From UBA9620 sp965220695 (GTDB lineage: Bacteria > Acidobacteriota > Vicinamibacteria > Vicinamibacterales > UBA8438), in NCBI GenBank assembly GCA_965220695.1, contig OZ244838.1:4774001-4838000 (forward strand): DNA of 64,000 nt. Reading direction: 5' to 3'. The stretch's first letter is position 1, and every line of letters starts with the position of its first letter. The translations under genes were made by a program, and so were the position numbers. Positions 17,055 to 26,139 of this stretch are shown here, in pieces. Below the pieces are notes generated by a model that made no database searches, was not told the DNA's origin, and saw only the letters and a list, made by a program, of their open reading frames with translations.

Positions 17055-18695
17055 ATGGTAGCACCCACGACCGACATATGCGACCGCCGGAGCCAGGTGA
17101 AGCGCGCTGCCGGCGTGCGGACGGGAGTCGTATCCCTGGGCGGCGCAGTTTCGTTTCCTCAGGGTTGCACAGGGCCTGTTTTCACCGTGTGGCTTCTCCT
17201 CGCCGGTGCCGCCGGATGTTCGGAAGCGCCGCCGCCGGTCGCGTTCGAAGTCGCAGAGGCGTCGATCGCCGAGCTCGGCGCGGCGATGGATGAGGGTCGC
17301 GTCACGTCGGAGCAGCTCGTGGAGAAATACCTGGCCAGAATCGCGGCATTCGACGACCGGGGCCCGGCGCTCAACGCCATCATCGTGCTGAATCCGGAGG
17401 CGGTGGCGACCGCGCGTGCGCTCGACGCGGAGCGCGCCGCGACGGGTGCGCGCGGGCCGCTGCACGGCGTGCCGATCCTCATCAAGGACAACTACGACAT
17501 GGCCGGTCTGCCGACGACCAACGGCTCGATCGCCATGGCCGACGTGATGCCGCCGGACGACGCCTTCCAGGTGCGGCGGTTGCGCGAGGCCGGCGCCGTC
17601 ATGCTGGGGAAGACGAACCTGCACGAGTTCGCGCGGGGCATCACGACCGTCAGCTCGCTCGGGGGGCAGACCCTGAACCCGTACGACACCTCCCGCAATC
17701 CGGGGGGTTCGAGCGGCGGGACCGGCGCTGCGGTGGCGGCGAGCTTCGCGGCAGCGGGGATGGGCAGCGACACCTGCGGGTCGATCCGGATTCCGTCGGC
17801 ACACAACAACCTGGTCGGGCTGCGCGGCACGACGGGCTTGTCGAGCCGTGACGGCGTCGTGCCGCTGTCGCACACGCTGGACATCGCCGGCCCGCTCGCA
17901 CGGAACGTGACCGACCTTGCGCTGCTGCTCGACGCCACGGTCGGCGCCGACCTCGCCGACCCGGTCACCGCCGGGGCCGATGCCAACATTCCGGACAGCT
18001 ACACCACGGCGCTGGACCCCGACGCGCTCCGGGGAGCACGGGTCGGGGTGCTGACGATGCTGGTGCGGCAGGATCCGGAAGACGAGCCGGTCGCGCGCGT
18101 CATCGACGCGGCGGTTGCCGACCTGCGCCGGCTCGGCGCCGCGGTCGAGGAGGTGGAGATCGACGGGCTGGCCGAGCTGCTCGACAGCTACGTCGTGCTG
18201 AGCCACGAATTCAAGTTCGACCTCGATGCCTACCTGGCGGCGATCCCCGCTGCGCCGTCGCTGGCGCAGGTGCTCGCCGAGGGTCTGTATCACCCGGCGG
18301 TGCGCGAGCGGCTGGAGCAATCGAACGCCGTGGAGACGCTCGACACCGATGTCTACCGCGAAGCGCTCGGCCGCCGAGCGATCGTCAGGCGCCGCATGGT
18401 GGAGACGATGGACGAGTTGGAGCTCGATGCCGTCATCTATCCGACGATGCGGCAGCAGGCGGCCGTCATCGGCAGACCGCAGGGCGGGGACAACTGCCGG
18501 CTCAGCCCGCACTCCGGACTGCCGGCGATCACCGTGCCGGCCGGCTTCACGCCCGACGACCTGCCGGTGGGGTTGGAGCTGCTGGGCCGGCCGTTCGCCG
18601 AGCCGCGCCTCATCGCGCTGGCCTACGCGTTCGAGCAGGGCACCGGGCATCGACGCGCGCCGGCAGCGACGCCGCCTCTGGCGGTGGGTCCGTGA
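17055..18695 (+). CDS. Amidase-signature family lipoprotein
   Basis: About 546 residues from ATG 17055; GTG 17115 is also possible. Either start leaves a hydrophobic stretch FTVWLLLAGAAGC with a lipobox Cys (Cys55 from 17055), so the protein is probably lipid-anchored. The amidase signature catalytic triad is visible: Lys144 in GVPILIKDNYD, the cis-Ser in GGSSGGTGAAVAASF and the nucleophile Ser in GSDTCGSIRIPS, where the usual GSDTGGS has Cys in place of one Gly. The C-terminus has the normal SGLPAITVPAGFTPDDLPVGLELLG. It would hydrolyse an amide in the periplasm; unlike GatA it is exported and has no GatB/C beside it. It diverges from the quinoprotein gene with only about 60 bp between starts. 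Confidence 0.88.
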   Translation: MVAPTTDICDRRSQVKRAAGVRTGVVSLGGAVSFPQGCTGPVFTVWLLLAGAAGCSEAPPPVAFEVAEASIAELGAAMDEGRVTSEQLVEKYLARIAAFDDRGPALNAIIVLNPEAVATARALDAERAATGARGPLHGVPILIKDNYDMAGLPTTNGSIAMADVMPPDDAFQVRRLREAGAVMLGKTNLHEFARGITTVSSLGGQTLNPYDTSRNPGGSSGGTGAAVAASFAAAGMGSDTCGSIRIPSAHNNLVGLRGTTGLSSRDGVVPLSHTLDIAGPLARNVTDLALLLDATVGADLADPVTAGADANIPDSYTTALDPDALRGARVGVLTMLVRQDPEDEPVARVIDAAVADLRRLGAAVEEVEIDGLAELLDSYVVLSHEFKFDLDAYLAAIPAAPSLAQVLAEGLYHPAVRERLEQSNAVETLDTDVYREALGRRAIVRRRMVETMDELELDAVIYPTMRQQAAVIGRPQGGDNCRLSPHSGLPAITVPAGFTPDDLPVGLELLGRPFAEPRLIALAYAFEQGTGHRRAPAATPPLAVGP

Positions 18696-18806
18696 TCGAC
18701 GGGTGTCCGACGCGAGTGCGGTCGGCGCCTTTACACCCCCGTCCCGTCTCACGCACAGCCAGATGCCGTCGTGGCAAGAGACACCGCACGGATCGGCTCA
18801 ACCCCG

Positions 18807-18834
18807 TTGAATTACTCTGCTGGTGAGACATAAT
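18807..18834 (+). promoter_or_regulatory. Candidate promoter for the metallo-beta-lactamase gene
   Basis: TTGAAT at 18807-18812 and CATAAT at 18829-18834, separated by 16 bp, lie 25 bp before the ATG at 18859. The surrounding stretch is AT-richer than its neighbours. Shine-Dalgarno GAGAGGGG follows at about 18844. Confidence 0.45.
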
Positions 18835-18858
18835 CGCGTTAAACGAGAGGGGCGAACC

Positions 18859-20325
18859 ATGGCTAGACGATTTTGGCTCTCACTGAGCCTGTCGGTGCTG
18901 ATGACAGGGTCTGCGACGGCGCAGAACGTACAAAGCGTCCTGCAGGCCACCGCGATCGCGATGGGCATGGAGAACTTGACGTCGATTCAGTACTCCGGCA
19001 CGGGCTGGCAAGGCCGTGTCGGACAGAACGTCTCACCCGACCGCGATTGGCCGCGGGTGGAGCTGGCGAGCTATACGAGGACGATCGATTTCGAGACGAT
19101 GTCATCGAAAGAGGAGTACGTCCGGGAGCAGGGTGGCCAGGTCACCAATTTCGTCAGCGGCGACCATGCCTGGACCCTGGACGCGCAGGGACGCCCGGTT
19201 CCGCAGCCGGCCGTCGCCGAGGTGCGGCGGCTCGAGATCTTCCTGACGCCCTGGGGGTTCATCAAGGGGGCGATGGCGCCGGGGGCCAACCCGACCATGG
19301 TCACGCGCCATGAGTACGGCGGCCGGTCGACCGTGATCTCGTTCGTCGCGTTCGGGAAGTACCGCATCAACGGCACGATCAACCCCGAGGGTCTGCTCGA
19401 GCGCGTGCAGACGTGGGTGCCCAATCCGGTCGTCGGCGACATGTACTACGAAAACGTCTACACCCAATACCGGGAGGTCGGCGGGGTGCAGATTCCCCGG
19501 TTCCATCAGCATCAGGACTATGACGACGGCGCGCACGCGCCGAACGTCAGCGGCGGTGACCATGCATTCGGTCTGGAAACGGTCTCGGACCTGCAGGCGA
19601 ACGTGGCCAACGCGACGCTGATCGTGCCGAACGACGTCCAGAGCGCGCGCACGCAGCCGGTCCGCGTGGCGTCACAGAGCGTGGGCGACGGCGTGTGGTT
19701 GATCGCGGGCGGCTCCCACCACAGCGTGGCCGTCGAGTTCGGTGACCATGTGGTGGTCATCGAGGCGCCGCAGAATGAAGAACGGTCGCTCGCGGTGATC
19801 GACGAGGTGTACCGACTGATGCCGGACAAGCCGATCCGGTTCATCGTGACGACCCATCATCACTGGGACCATCTGGGCGGGCTCCGTGCGTATGTGCACG
19901 AGGGTGCGACCGTCGTCACCCACGAGAGCAACAAACCCTACTACCAGGAGGTCCTCAGGGCCGGCCTCTGGATCTTGGAGCCCGACCGGTTTTCGCTGCA
20001 TCCGCCCGAGGAGTGGTCGGAAGGCTACATCTTCGAGACCCTGAACGAGAAATACGTCCTCGCCGATCGCACGAGGACCGTGGAGCTCTACACCGTCCAG
20101 GGGCTCGCCCACGCGGCAGGCATGCTGATCGCGTATCTCCCGAGTGAGCGGATCGTCGTGCAGGCCGACCTCTACAGCTCCCAGGCGCAAACCCCGAACG
20201 CCAGCGCCCGCGTGCTTCTCCGAACCCTGCGGCGGCTGGATCTCGATGTGGAGACGATCGTGGGGATACACGGGAGTCCTGTTCCGATGTCGCAGTTCGC
20301 GGCGTTCGTCGGCGGCGGGCAGTGA
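18859..20325 (+). CDS. Secreted metallo-beta-lactamase-fold hydrolase
   Basis: 488 residues with a Sec signal (MARRFWLSLSLSVLMTGSATAQ). Residues about 25-270 form an N-terminal region of unknown type rich in beta strands. The C-terminal 220 residues are a metallo-beta-lactamase domain: GDHVVVIEAP, the metal motif THHHWDHLGG (His333, His335, Asp337, His338), a downstream THES and a GLAHAAGMLIAYLPSERIVVQADLY stretch carrying the fourth region, where the usual H-D pair is AH and AD. This is the layout of acidobacterial MBL-fold proteins of unknown substrate; lactonase, esterase or sulfatase-like activity are possible. Gene is convergent with the propeller lipoprotein. Confidence 0.85.
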   Translation: MARRFWLSLSLSVLMTGSATAQNVQSVLQATAIAMGMENLTSIQYSGTGWQGRVGQNVSPDRDWPRVELASYTRTIDFETMSSKEEYVREQGGQVTNFVSGDHAWTLDAQGRPVPQPAVAEVRRLEIFLTPWGFIKGAMAPGANPTMVTRHEYGGRSTVISFVAFGKYRINGTINPEGLLERVQTWVPNPVVGDMYYENVYTQYREVGGVQIPRFHQHQDYDDGAHAPNVSGGDHAFGLETVSDLQANVANATLIVPNDVQSARTQPVRVASQSVGDGVWLIAGGSHHSVAVEFGDHVVVIEAPQNEERSLAVIDEVYRLMPDKPIRFIVTTHHHWDHLGGLRAYVHEGATVVTHESNKPYYQEVLRAGLWILEPDRFSLHPPEEWSEGYIFETLNEKYVLADRTRTVELYTVQGLAHAAGMLIAYLPSERIVVQADLYSSQAQTPNASARVLLRTLRRLDLDVETIVGIHGSPVPMSQFAAFVGGGQ

Positions 20326-20455
20326 CGAAAAACACGCAGAGACCGGCATCCAGCGCTGTTGCGGTTCATGCTCGCGGTCCTCGAGCAGCACCGCCGCGAT
20401 CACGCATGACGTGTCGCCAGGGGTTGACCGATTCGTCGACGTGCGCAGGTCTCTG

Positions 20456-21619
20456 CTATTGAGCGACCGCGTACTTCGTGAACGCGCCACCCGCAAAGCG
20501 GAGCGAGTTCGGTCCCTCGGCGGCGAACACGTTGCCGTCCGCGTCGACCGCGACACCTTCACCGGCAGCGCCCTGATACGGCCGCGTCTCCGCCTCGAAC
20601 GGCGGGATGTAGCCCGTGACGCGGTCCTCGTTCACGTGCCCGATGCGCACGCCGTTCACCCAGTTCGGATGGCTGGTCCCGCTCGACTCGGAGTCGATCG
20701 CGTACAGCATGTCGTCCCCGGTGATGAAGATGCCGCTGATGCGCCCGTAGGAGTAGCGGGAGTCGAGATAGTTGCCCTCCTGGTCGAAGATCTCGATGCG
20801 ATGGTTGCCGCGATCGGCGACGAAGAGGCGTCCCTGCGAGTCGAACGCCAACGCGTGGGGTGTGCGGAACTCGCCGTGCAGCGTGCCGATCTGTCCCCAC
20901 TCCTTGATGAACGTGCCGTCGGCGGCGAACTTCAGGATGCGGCCGGTGGCGCCCGACTCACGTCCCTCCGCCATCGCCCGTCCGGTGGTCATGCCCTGGC
21001 CGCCGTGTCCGTCGCCGACATAGATGCTGCCGTCCGGCCCGGTGACCACGTCGTTCGGCTGGTTGAACTGGTTCGGGCCGCTCCCGGGCTGTCCCGCCGT
21101 GCCGAGGCTCATCAGCAGTTCGCCCGTGGGACTGAACTTGTGGACCTGGTGCCCCTTGGTGCCCTCCCGGTTCCCCGCGAAGTCGGTCACCCAGACGTTC
21201 CCGTCGGCATCTACATGGATGCCGTGCGGCGTGACCATGACGCCGCCGCCGAAGTTCGCCAGCACCTCACCGCTGTTACGGTCGAACTTGAAGATCGGGT
21301 CGACGGGGTTCGAGTCGCAGTTGATGGGCACGCCGCCGCCGAAGGTGCCGGCGCCGCAGCGCTCGTATGCCCAGACCTGGCCGTCGTTCGGATCGATATC
21401 GATACCGGCGGTCGAGCCCCACTCGCGGCCTTCGGGCAGGTCACCCCAATTCTCCATCACGGTCGAGGTCGGGTTCGGCAGGCCCTCACCCGTGATCGTG
21501 TTGCCCCATGCCGCGGCCGGGGCCGTGTCGGTCGTGGTCCCGGACTCGGTGGCGCAGCCGCCAAGCACGAGAGCAGCGCAGACGCACAACGTGGAAATCA
21601 GATATCGTGACGATGACAT
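20456..21619 (-). CDS. NHL-repeat six-bladed propeller lipoprotein
   Basis: 387 residues. The ATG at 21619 with GGGAGAG upstream gives a lipoprotein signal MSSSRYLISTLCVCAALVLGGC with lipid-modified Cys22. NHL-type repeats follow, for example GIHVDADGNVWVTDFAGN, DVVTGPDGSIYVGDGHG, ALAFDSQGRLFVADRGNHRIEIFDQEG and GVAVDADGNVFAAEGPNSLR, each a propeller blade. NHL propellers of this form resemble peptidyl-alpha-hydroxyglycine lyase-like and SMP-30-like proteins, but here they may simply be binding scaffolds. It is probably anchored at the outer face of the inner membrane or at the outer membrane. Confidence 0.87.
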   Translation of the reverse strand: MSSSRYLISTLCVCAALVLGGCATESGTTTDTAPAAAWGNTITGEGLPNPTSTVMENWGDLPEGREWGSTAGIDIDPNDGQVWAYERCGAGTFGGGVPINCDSNPVDPIFKFDRNSGEVLANFGGGVMVTPHGIHVDADGNVWVTDFAGNREGTKGHQVHKFSPTGELLMSLGTAGQPGSGPNQFNQPNDVVTGPDGSIYVGDGHGGQGMTTGRAMAEGRESGATGRILKFAADGTFIKEWGQIGTLHGEFRTPHALAFDSQGRLFVADRGNHRIEIFDQEGNYLDSRYSYGRISGIFITGDDMLYAIDSESSGTSHPNWVNGVRIGHVNEDRVTGYIPPFEAETRPYQGAAGEGVAVDADGNVFAAEGPNSLRFAGGAFTKYAVAQ

Positions 21620-22474
21620 GGCATCTCTCCCATCGAACCCGCGTTGAGTGAGTTCGTGTTCTCGGCTCGAGCGCTCTACCGCTTTACGTCCTCGGCCGAC
21701 GGTTGGATGATAGCCCGAAACGGGGTTCGATGTTGCACCGGTCGTGACGGATTTCCCTAGCAGCCCGTGGTGGTGCGCCGTGCAAGGCGCCATTCCTCAG
21801 CGGGTGCGAATCCCGCCCGGCAACTGTCGCTCCAGCCGGTAGCAGTCGGAGCGGACGATGGAGGTAACGACATCGGCTGAAGCACTCCGACGACAAAGGG
21901 CCGCCGTGGGCGGTCCATCGCGCGTCGCGCCCCAGAACAACGCTCTGTCAGCCGTGGTCACGGGGTCGGGCTGTGCGGTGCCCTGACGGGTGTGAGCAAC
22001 GCCGGACAGCACCGGGATGACGATGAGCGCTACTGCAGTGGTTCTCCTCACTTCCTTCAAACCATACGACCGCCGTTGGCCTCGTCCAGATGCAGCAACT
22101 CGGTTCGGAGGAGCTCAGGCGATTCGATCTGGCGCCGGCCGCCCTCAAGCCATACACTGCTCGACGGTTCCCAATTGCTGCGCGCGCCTGGTTGAGCTAA
22201 CATCCCCGGACGCGGCGGGAATTTGTGCGCGTCGAGCGCGGTACGGGCAGGATCGGTCCGACGTGGTCGCCGCCCTGCAGGAAGCCGGCCTTCGACTGCG
22301 TGGTGCTGACGGCGGCGCGGTCCTGGGAAGCGCGGTAGGCGACGTGGGACGAAATTGACCTTGTTGCATTGGTGTGGTACCCGGATGAAGGCGCAGCGCG
22401 AGCACCGCGCGCCAGCGCACCGGTGCCACCGACTTTGGGACACCCTCCTGTCGTGAGGATGTGGGGAGAGCACG
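21620..22474. other. 855-bp gap with a repeat fragment and a weak small ORF
   Basis: The left part holds a truncated R1 repeat (21758-21791). On the minus strand 21797-22060 a TTG-started frame of 87 residues reads a signal-like start (MKEVRRTTAVALIVIPVLSGVAHT, split here by description only) followed by a short hydrophilic tail; it could be a small exported protein or a chance frame. Another minus-strand frame ending at 22057 has a plausible protein-like tail (VWLEGGRRQIESPELLRTEL) that may be a gene remnant. No stable RNA was recognised. The right end carries AGGATGTGGGGAGAGCACG before the coiled-coil gene. Confidence 0.35.
21758..21791 (+). repeat. Truncated R1 palindromic repeat
   Basis: TAGCAGCCCGTGGTGGTGCG followed by CCGTGCAAGGCGCC matches the left end of the R1 family for about 14 bases and then only loosely. 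It is an isolated half without the right terminus. Confidence 0.5.
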
Positions 22475-25231
22475 ATGCCGATCATCAAAGATCTGCAGGA
22501 AGCGTTGAAGAAGAGAAAGCTGTCGAAGCCGGCCGATGCACTTCAGGCGGCGGTCGCCGCCGCGCAGGAGGAACGGGCTGCGTTGAGCGCGATGTTGACG
22601 CAGATCAAGCCCCATGCTGCAAAGTTGTCGACGATTGGCGCATCGGTGAAGAAGGTGACCGAGCGCGCCTCGCGCGCGACGGCCACATTGGAGGACTTGT
22701 CGAGCCGGCTGTCGGCGGTCGAGGCCACAACAGAGAGCGTCAACGCCCTCGAGGGCCGAGTGCAGTCGCTCGTCGATTCCGTCGATCAGGCGCAGCGAAC
22801 GGCGCAGAACCTGCTGGCCGCTGACGGCGACCTCACCAAGCACCGCCAAGCGGTACAGCAGCTCACCAAGCAGGGGATCGAGGCGACCGCGAACTTCAAT
22901 GCCCTTGACAAGGAGCGCGCGATTCTCAAGCGCGCTCGGGAGGAGATGCGGCAGACGCAGGCGGTCGTGAAGGCCTCTTCCGACAAGTCGGATACGCTCG
23001 CGGCCGATCTTGACCGGCTCGGCGCGCAGGCGTCCCAGTTGCATCAGGATCACGACCACCTGAGCGAGTCGTTGCGCAAGACGCGAGAGAACGCGGAGCA
23101 GACTACCCGGACCGTCCGCGACGTGGAGGAGCAGCTCGGACCGCTCACCCAGCTTCACGAGCTGAGCAAGACGACCGACGAACGGTTATCCAACCTGAAT
23201 GCGCTCGCCGAGCACGTGCTCAGCAAGGTGAAGTCGCTTGAGAGCCAGAAGCAGACGGTCGAGCATGCAGTGGTCGAATCGAATCGGTTGAGCGAGATGG
23301 TCTGGAAAATGGAGGTCCAGATCGGCAAGCTCGACGAGGCGAACAAGCAGGCGGCGCAGGTCGACGAGACGGCGCAGCGGATCGAGCAGGTCTCGAAGAA
23401 GATCACCGCACGTTTTGAGCAGGGGGAGAAGATCCGAGAAAGTTACGATACAAGCCTCGCAGCGCTCGAAACGAGACGCACGGAGATCGTCGAATTCGTC
23501 AAGGATTACACCGAGCGGCTGGCCATCGAACGTAAGACGCTGGACGGCCACGATGGGCGAGTGCGGACGCTTCAGAGCGCGCTCTCCGGGGTCGAGCACG
23601 ACATCGGCAGTCTCTCCGACAAGGCCGGGGCCGTGGCGGCGATGCAGCAGCGGGCCGACGATCTCGGCGGCCAGCTTGAGGGCTTTGGCGGTCGCGTGCA
23701 GCAGCTTGAGGCGCAGGCGGGCGAGCTGGAGAAGCTGGAGAAGCGCTTGAACGGGGTGGAAGCGCTGACCGAGGAGGTCGAACGCCGGCAGACGGCGTTG
23801 GCGCAGGGGCGCTCCGAGCTCGACGCCCTTCGCAAGGAAGTCGACCAGTTTCACGTGGCGCACGCCGATGTCGCCAAGGCTCGGGACCAGATCAACACCG
23901 ACCGGGGCGCGCTCGAGGCGTTCGTCAACCGGATAAACGAGTTCCGCCGGCACATGCCAGAACTCGAGTCCGGCATAGACGCGGTCAGCAAGAAGCTGTC
24001 GGTCGTCGACGAGGCAACGCAGAGAGCCGCGTCACTTGAGGCGACGGTCGACGATCTTGACAACCGCATGGCGCTCGTCGCCGATCATCAGCAACTGGTC
24101 GCGAACATCGGTACGCGTCTGGATGGGCTCAACACACTGAGCGCTTCCATTGACGAACGGGTTGCCGAGCAACTGACCCGTCAGCAGGCGGTGCAGGCGC
24201 TCAAGAACACGTGCGACGGTGTCGATGTTCAGATTGATGACGCACAGCAAAAGCTGCAGAAGGTGGCCGCGCTCCAGAACACGCTCTTGCCACTGACGAC
24301 CCAGGTGGCCGCGCTGAAGACGCGGATCGATGGGCTCGCAGCCACATGCAAGGAATACGATGCCGAAAGGGCTGACCTGACCGCGCTGGAGCGGCGCATC
24401 TCCGAAGCGGTCGACCGCAGCCGCGACGTGGCGACGACGGTTGACGACCAGATCCGGCAGGTCCAGGGCGCTTCGGAAGAGCTCGGCCGGGTTTCGGCGC
24501 TCAAGGACGAGTTACTGCAGGAGCTGGGTCGCGCTCAGACGCACCAACGCTACGTCAGTGCGCGCATGAAGACCGCGGATGAACAGGTCAAACGAGTCGA
24601 TCTGCAGCTTGTGCAGCTCGATCAGCGACATTCCCAACTGGCATTCTCCGACAAACGGATTGCCTCGGCGGAGAAGCGGATCACCGAACTCCAGGCCCTG
24701 GAAGATCGCGTCGAGCGGCAGATGCAGGTCGTCATTGGGCATGGAGACGCGGTGGGCGCCGTCAAGAAGGAGATCGACAACGTTCACCAGATTAGTCAGC
24801 AGAGCAGGACCGACCTGCAGGAGATCATCAAGCAGCGTACGCAGATCGACACGCTGCACCGACTGCTCAACGCAGCAAGGAAACGCGTTGGCGAAACGGA
24901 GCGGCAAGTGGCCGTCATCGAGTCCCGCAAGGCGATGATCGGTGAGTTGCAACTCAAGACGAACATGATCGGCAACGTGCTGAAGGACGTGCACGTGAAT
25001 CTCGAATTGCTCACCGAGCAGCGCGCCATTGTCGACCACGCCGTCGAGGGGATGGCGCGTGTGCAGGAAGACACCCGGAGCGCACAGGCGACACTCAAGT
25101 CGCTTCAAGCCGAGCGACAGCTCGCCGAACGGATCGAACGCGGCATCAAGCGGCTGCGGACCGAGACGACGGCACCGTGGACGGATGTCGAAGCACCGGG
25201 GGAAGATGCCAAGGTGCGGCGACCGGCCTGA
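22475..25231 (+). CDS. 918-residue coiled-coil protein, possible cytoskeletal filament or scaffold
   Basis: The whole protein from about residue 20 to 890 has heptad-like hydrophobic spacing with very many Gln, Glu, Arg, Lys, Ala and Leu and almost no Pro or Gly inside segments; the main breaks are around LGPLTQL, HMPELE and LLPLTTQ. It has no signal peptide or membrane segment, so it is cytoplasmic. A short N-terminal cap (MPIIKDLQEALKKRKLSKPAD) and an acidic-proline tail (TAPWTDVEAPGEDAKV) flank the rod. No ATPase head is present, so it is not an SMC protein. It converges on a bactofilin gene only 60 bp away. Comparable long coiled coils in bacteria act as intermediate-filament-like or polarity scaffolds (crescentin-like idea), which is inference. 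Confidence 0.9.
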   Translation: MPIIKDLQEALKKRKLSKPADALQAAVAAAQEERAALSAMLTQIKPHAAKLSTIGASVKKVTERASRATATLEDLSSRLSAVEATTESVNALEGRVQSLVDSVDQAQRTAQNLLAADGDLTKHRQAVQQLTKQGIEATANFNALDKERAILKRAREEMRQTQAVVKASSDKSDTLAADLDRLGAQASQLHQDHDHLSESLRKTRENAEQTTRTVRDVEEQLGPLTQLHELSKTTDERLSNLNALAEHVLSKVKSLESQKQTVEHAVVESNRLSEMVWKMEVQIGKLDEANKQAAQVDETAQRIEQVSKKITARFEQGEKIRESYDTSLAALETRRTEIVEFVKDYTERLAIERKTLDGHDGRVRTLQSALSGVEHDIGSLSDKAGAVAAMQQRADDLGGQLEGFGGRVQQLEAQAGELEKLEKRLNGVEALTEEVERRQTALAQGRSELDALRKEVDQFHVAHADVAKARDQINTDRGALEAFVNRINEFRRHMPELESGIDAVSKKLSVVDEATQRAASLEATVDDLDNRMALVADHQQLVANIGTRLDGLNTLSASIDERVAEQLTRQQAVQALKNTCDGVDVQIDDAQQKLQKVAALQNTLLPLTTQVAALKTRIDGLAATCKEYDAERADLTALERRISEAVDRSRDVATTVDDQIRQVQGASEELGRVSALKDELLQELGRAQTHQRYVSARMKTADEQVKRVDLQLVQLDQRHSQLAFSDKRIASAEKRITELQALEDRVERQMQVVIGHGDAVGAVKKEIDNVHQISQQSRTDLQEIIKQRTQIDTLHRLLNAARKRVGETERQVAVIESRKAMIGELQLKTNMIGNVLKDVHVNLELLTEQRAIVDHAVEGMARVQEDTRSAQATLKSLQAERQLAERIERGIKRLRTETTAPWTDVEAPGEDAKVRRPA

Positions 25232-25291
25232 CAGTCACGCGTGCTCCACGGCATGGGGGCACCCAAGTGGACAACAACGGTGTTATGGTGA

Positions 25292-25792
25292 TCACTTGGC
25301 TTGCCGGTGGTGGGCGGGTGGGGCAGGCGCTTTGACGGGAGCGCCGTCGTGGAGGTCGTCGCCATCGCGCGGCGTGTCGATTCTCCCTCGGAAGTTCGCT
25401 CCTTCAGCAACGACCACGCGAGGCGCCTTGATGTTACCGTTGAGATTACCGCATTTCGCGATGCGCACCATGTCGACTGCGGTGACGTTCCCGGTGACCC
25501 GGCCGAGGATGTCGACCGACTTCGCAATCAGGTCCGCCTTCATTATGGAATTCCGGCCGACCACCAGCGTGTGATCCCGAAGTTCGATCCGACCATCGAA
25601 CTGACCGTCAATGGTTAAGTCCTCACTCCCGTTCAACTCCCCCTTGATGACAACCGTCTTGCCGATGTATGGGACATTGCTCGCGGCTGAGTTGGTGCTT
25701 CCGTCTGAGGGATGACCCGCCGTCGCTCGCGCGCCGTGACCCTCGACCACGCTGCGTTCCTGAGTGGGAGAAACGTCGTCGCTCTTCTTCAA
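25292..25792 (-). CDS. Bactofilin family cytoskeletal protein
   Basis: 166 residues from TTG 25792. This start is chosen because a long Shine-Dalgarno stretch, AGGAGGAGAGG, ends about five bases before it; longer in-frame starts lack one. The N-terminus is disordered and hydrophilic (KKSDDVSPTQER, SDGSTNSAASN). Residues about 41-146 form the bactofilin right-handed beta-helix: IGKTVVIKGELNGSEDLTIDG, GQFDGRIEL, TLVVGRNSIMKADLIAKSV, ILGRVTGNVTAVDMVRI, NLNGNIKAPRVVVAEGANFRGRIDT. Bactofilins polymerise without nucleotide and position cell-wall enzymes, flagella or chromosome-segregation proteins. The C-terminal tail is short and basic/proline rich. It faces the coiled-coil gene tail to tail. Confidence 0.93.
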   Translation of the reverse strand: MKKSDDVSPTQERSVVEGHGARATAGHPSDGSTNSAASNVPYIGKTVVIKGELNGSEDLTIDGQFDGRIELRDHTLVVGRNSIMKADLIAKSVDILGRVTGNVTAVDMVRIAKCGNLNGNIKAPRVVVAEGANFRGRIDTPRDGDDLHDGAPVKAPAPPAHHRQAK

Positions 25793-25795
25793 CTG

Positions 25796-25810
25796 TCCTC
25801 TCCTCCTCTC
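25796..25810 (-). promoter_or_regulatory. Strong Shine-Dalgarno deciding the bactofilin TTG start
   Basis: Read on the minus strand the sequence is GGAGAGGAGGAGAGGACAG followed by TTG AAG AAG. The purine run is among the strongest ribosome-binding sites in the window and fixes the start at a TTG rather than at either upstream ATG. Confidence 0.7.
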
Positions 25811-25980
25811 CGGGACGCCAGCAAATCCGCCGCAACAGCAGCCCCGCATGTAATGGGCCAGTATCCCGACAACGCGTCGCATGGCAAGAGGTCGATCTGG
25901 CTAGTGCAGCAACTTCTTACCATAACCGCTCATCTGACTCAAGCGGTCTTGGACACAGGTAGTGGGCTAGTTCGAATCTA

Positions 25981-26139
25981 CTACCGGTACAGCCACGGCC
26001 CGAGGATTGCCCCGGCGAGGTACGCGATCACCGCCAGGGCGTACAGGGCCGCCGCGAGGACCACCGGCACGCCCAAGATGAGGCCCAGCGCGAGGAACGT
26101 GCGGTCGATGGTGTCCGCCTCACGCCAGAGCTTCAACAT
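25981..26139 (-). CDS. 52-residue single- or double-pass membrane protein
   Basis: A short frame starts at ATG 26139 with AGGAACG six bases upstream and ends at TAG 25981. It reads MLKLWREADTIDRTFLALG, then a continuous hydrophobic stretch (LILGVPVVLAAALYALAVIA, YLAGAILGPWLY) and stops with one Arg. An amphipathic basic N-terminus followed by about 35 hydrophobic residues is typical of small membrane proteins. It lies upstream of the bactofilin gene on the same strand, 188 bp apart, and could be co-transcribed. No family is recognised. The coding pattern (G/C in third position throughout) supports it. Confidence 0.6.
   Translation of the reverse strand: MLKLWREADTIDRTFLALGLILGVPVVLAAALYALAVIAYLAGAILGPWLYR

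Noticed and set aside
16971..18752. 593-residue antisense frame over the amidase
   Set aside because: Shadow of the amidase, which has a full catalytic triad and lipobox.
20144..21610. 488-residue plus-strand frame opposite the NHL propeller gene
   Set aside because: Shadow frame; the minus-strand gene has lipobox and blade repeats.
25940..25995. tRNA-like T-arm (AGTTCGAATC) with GGTAGT/ACTACC pairing
   Set aside because: No matching acceptor or anticodon stem can be built, and part of it lies within the small membrane protein gene on the other strand.
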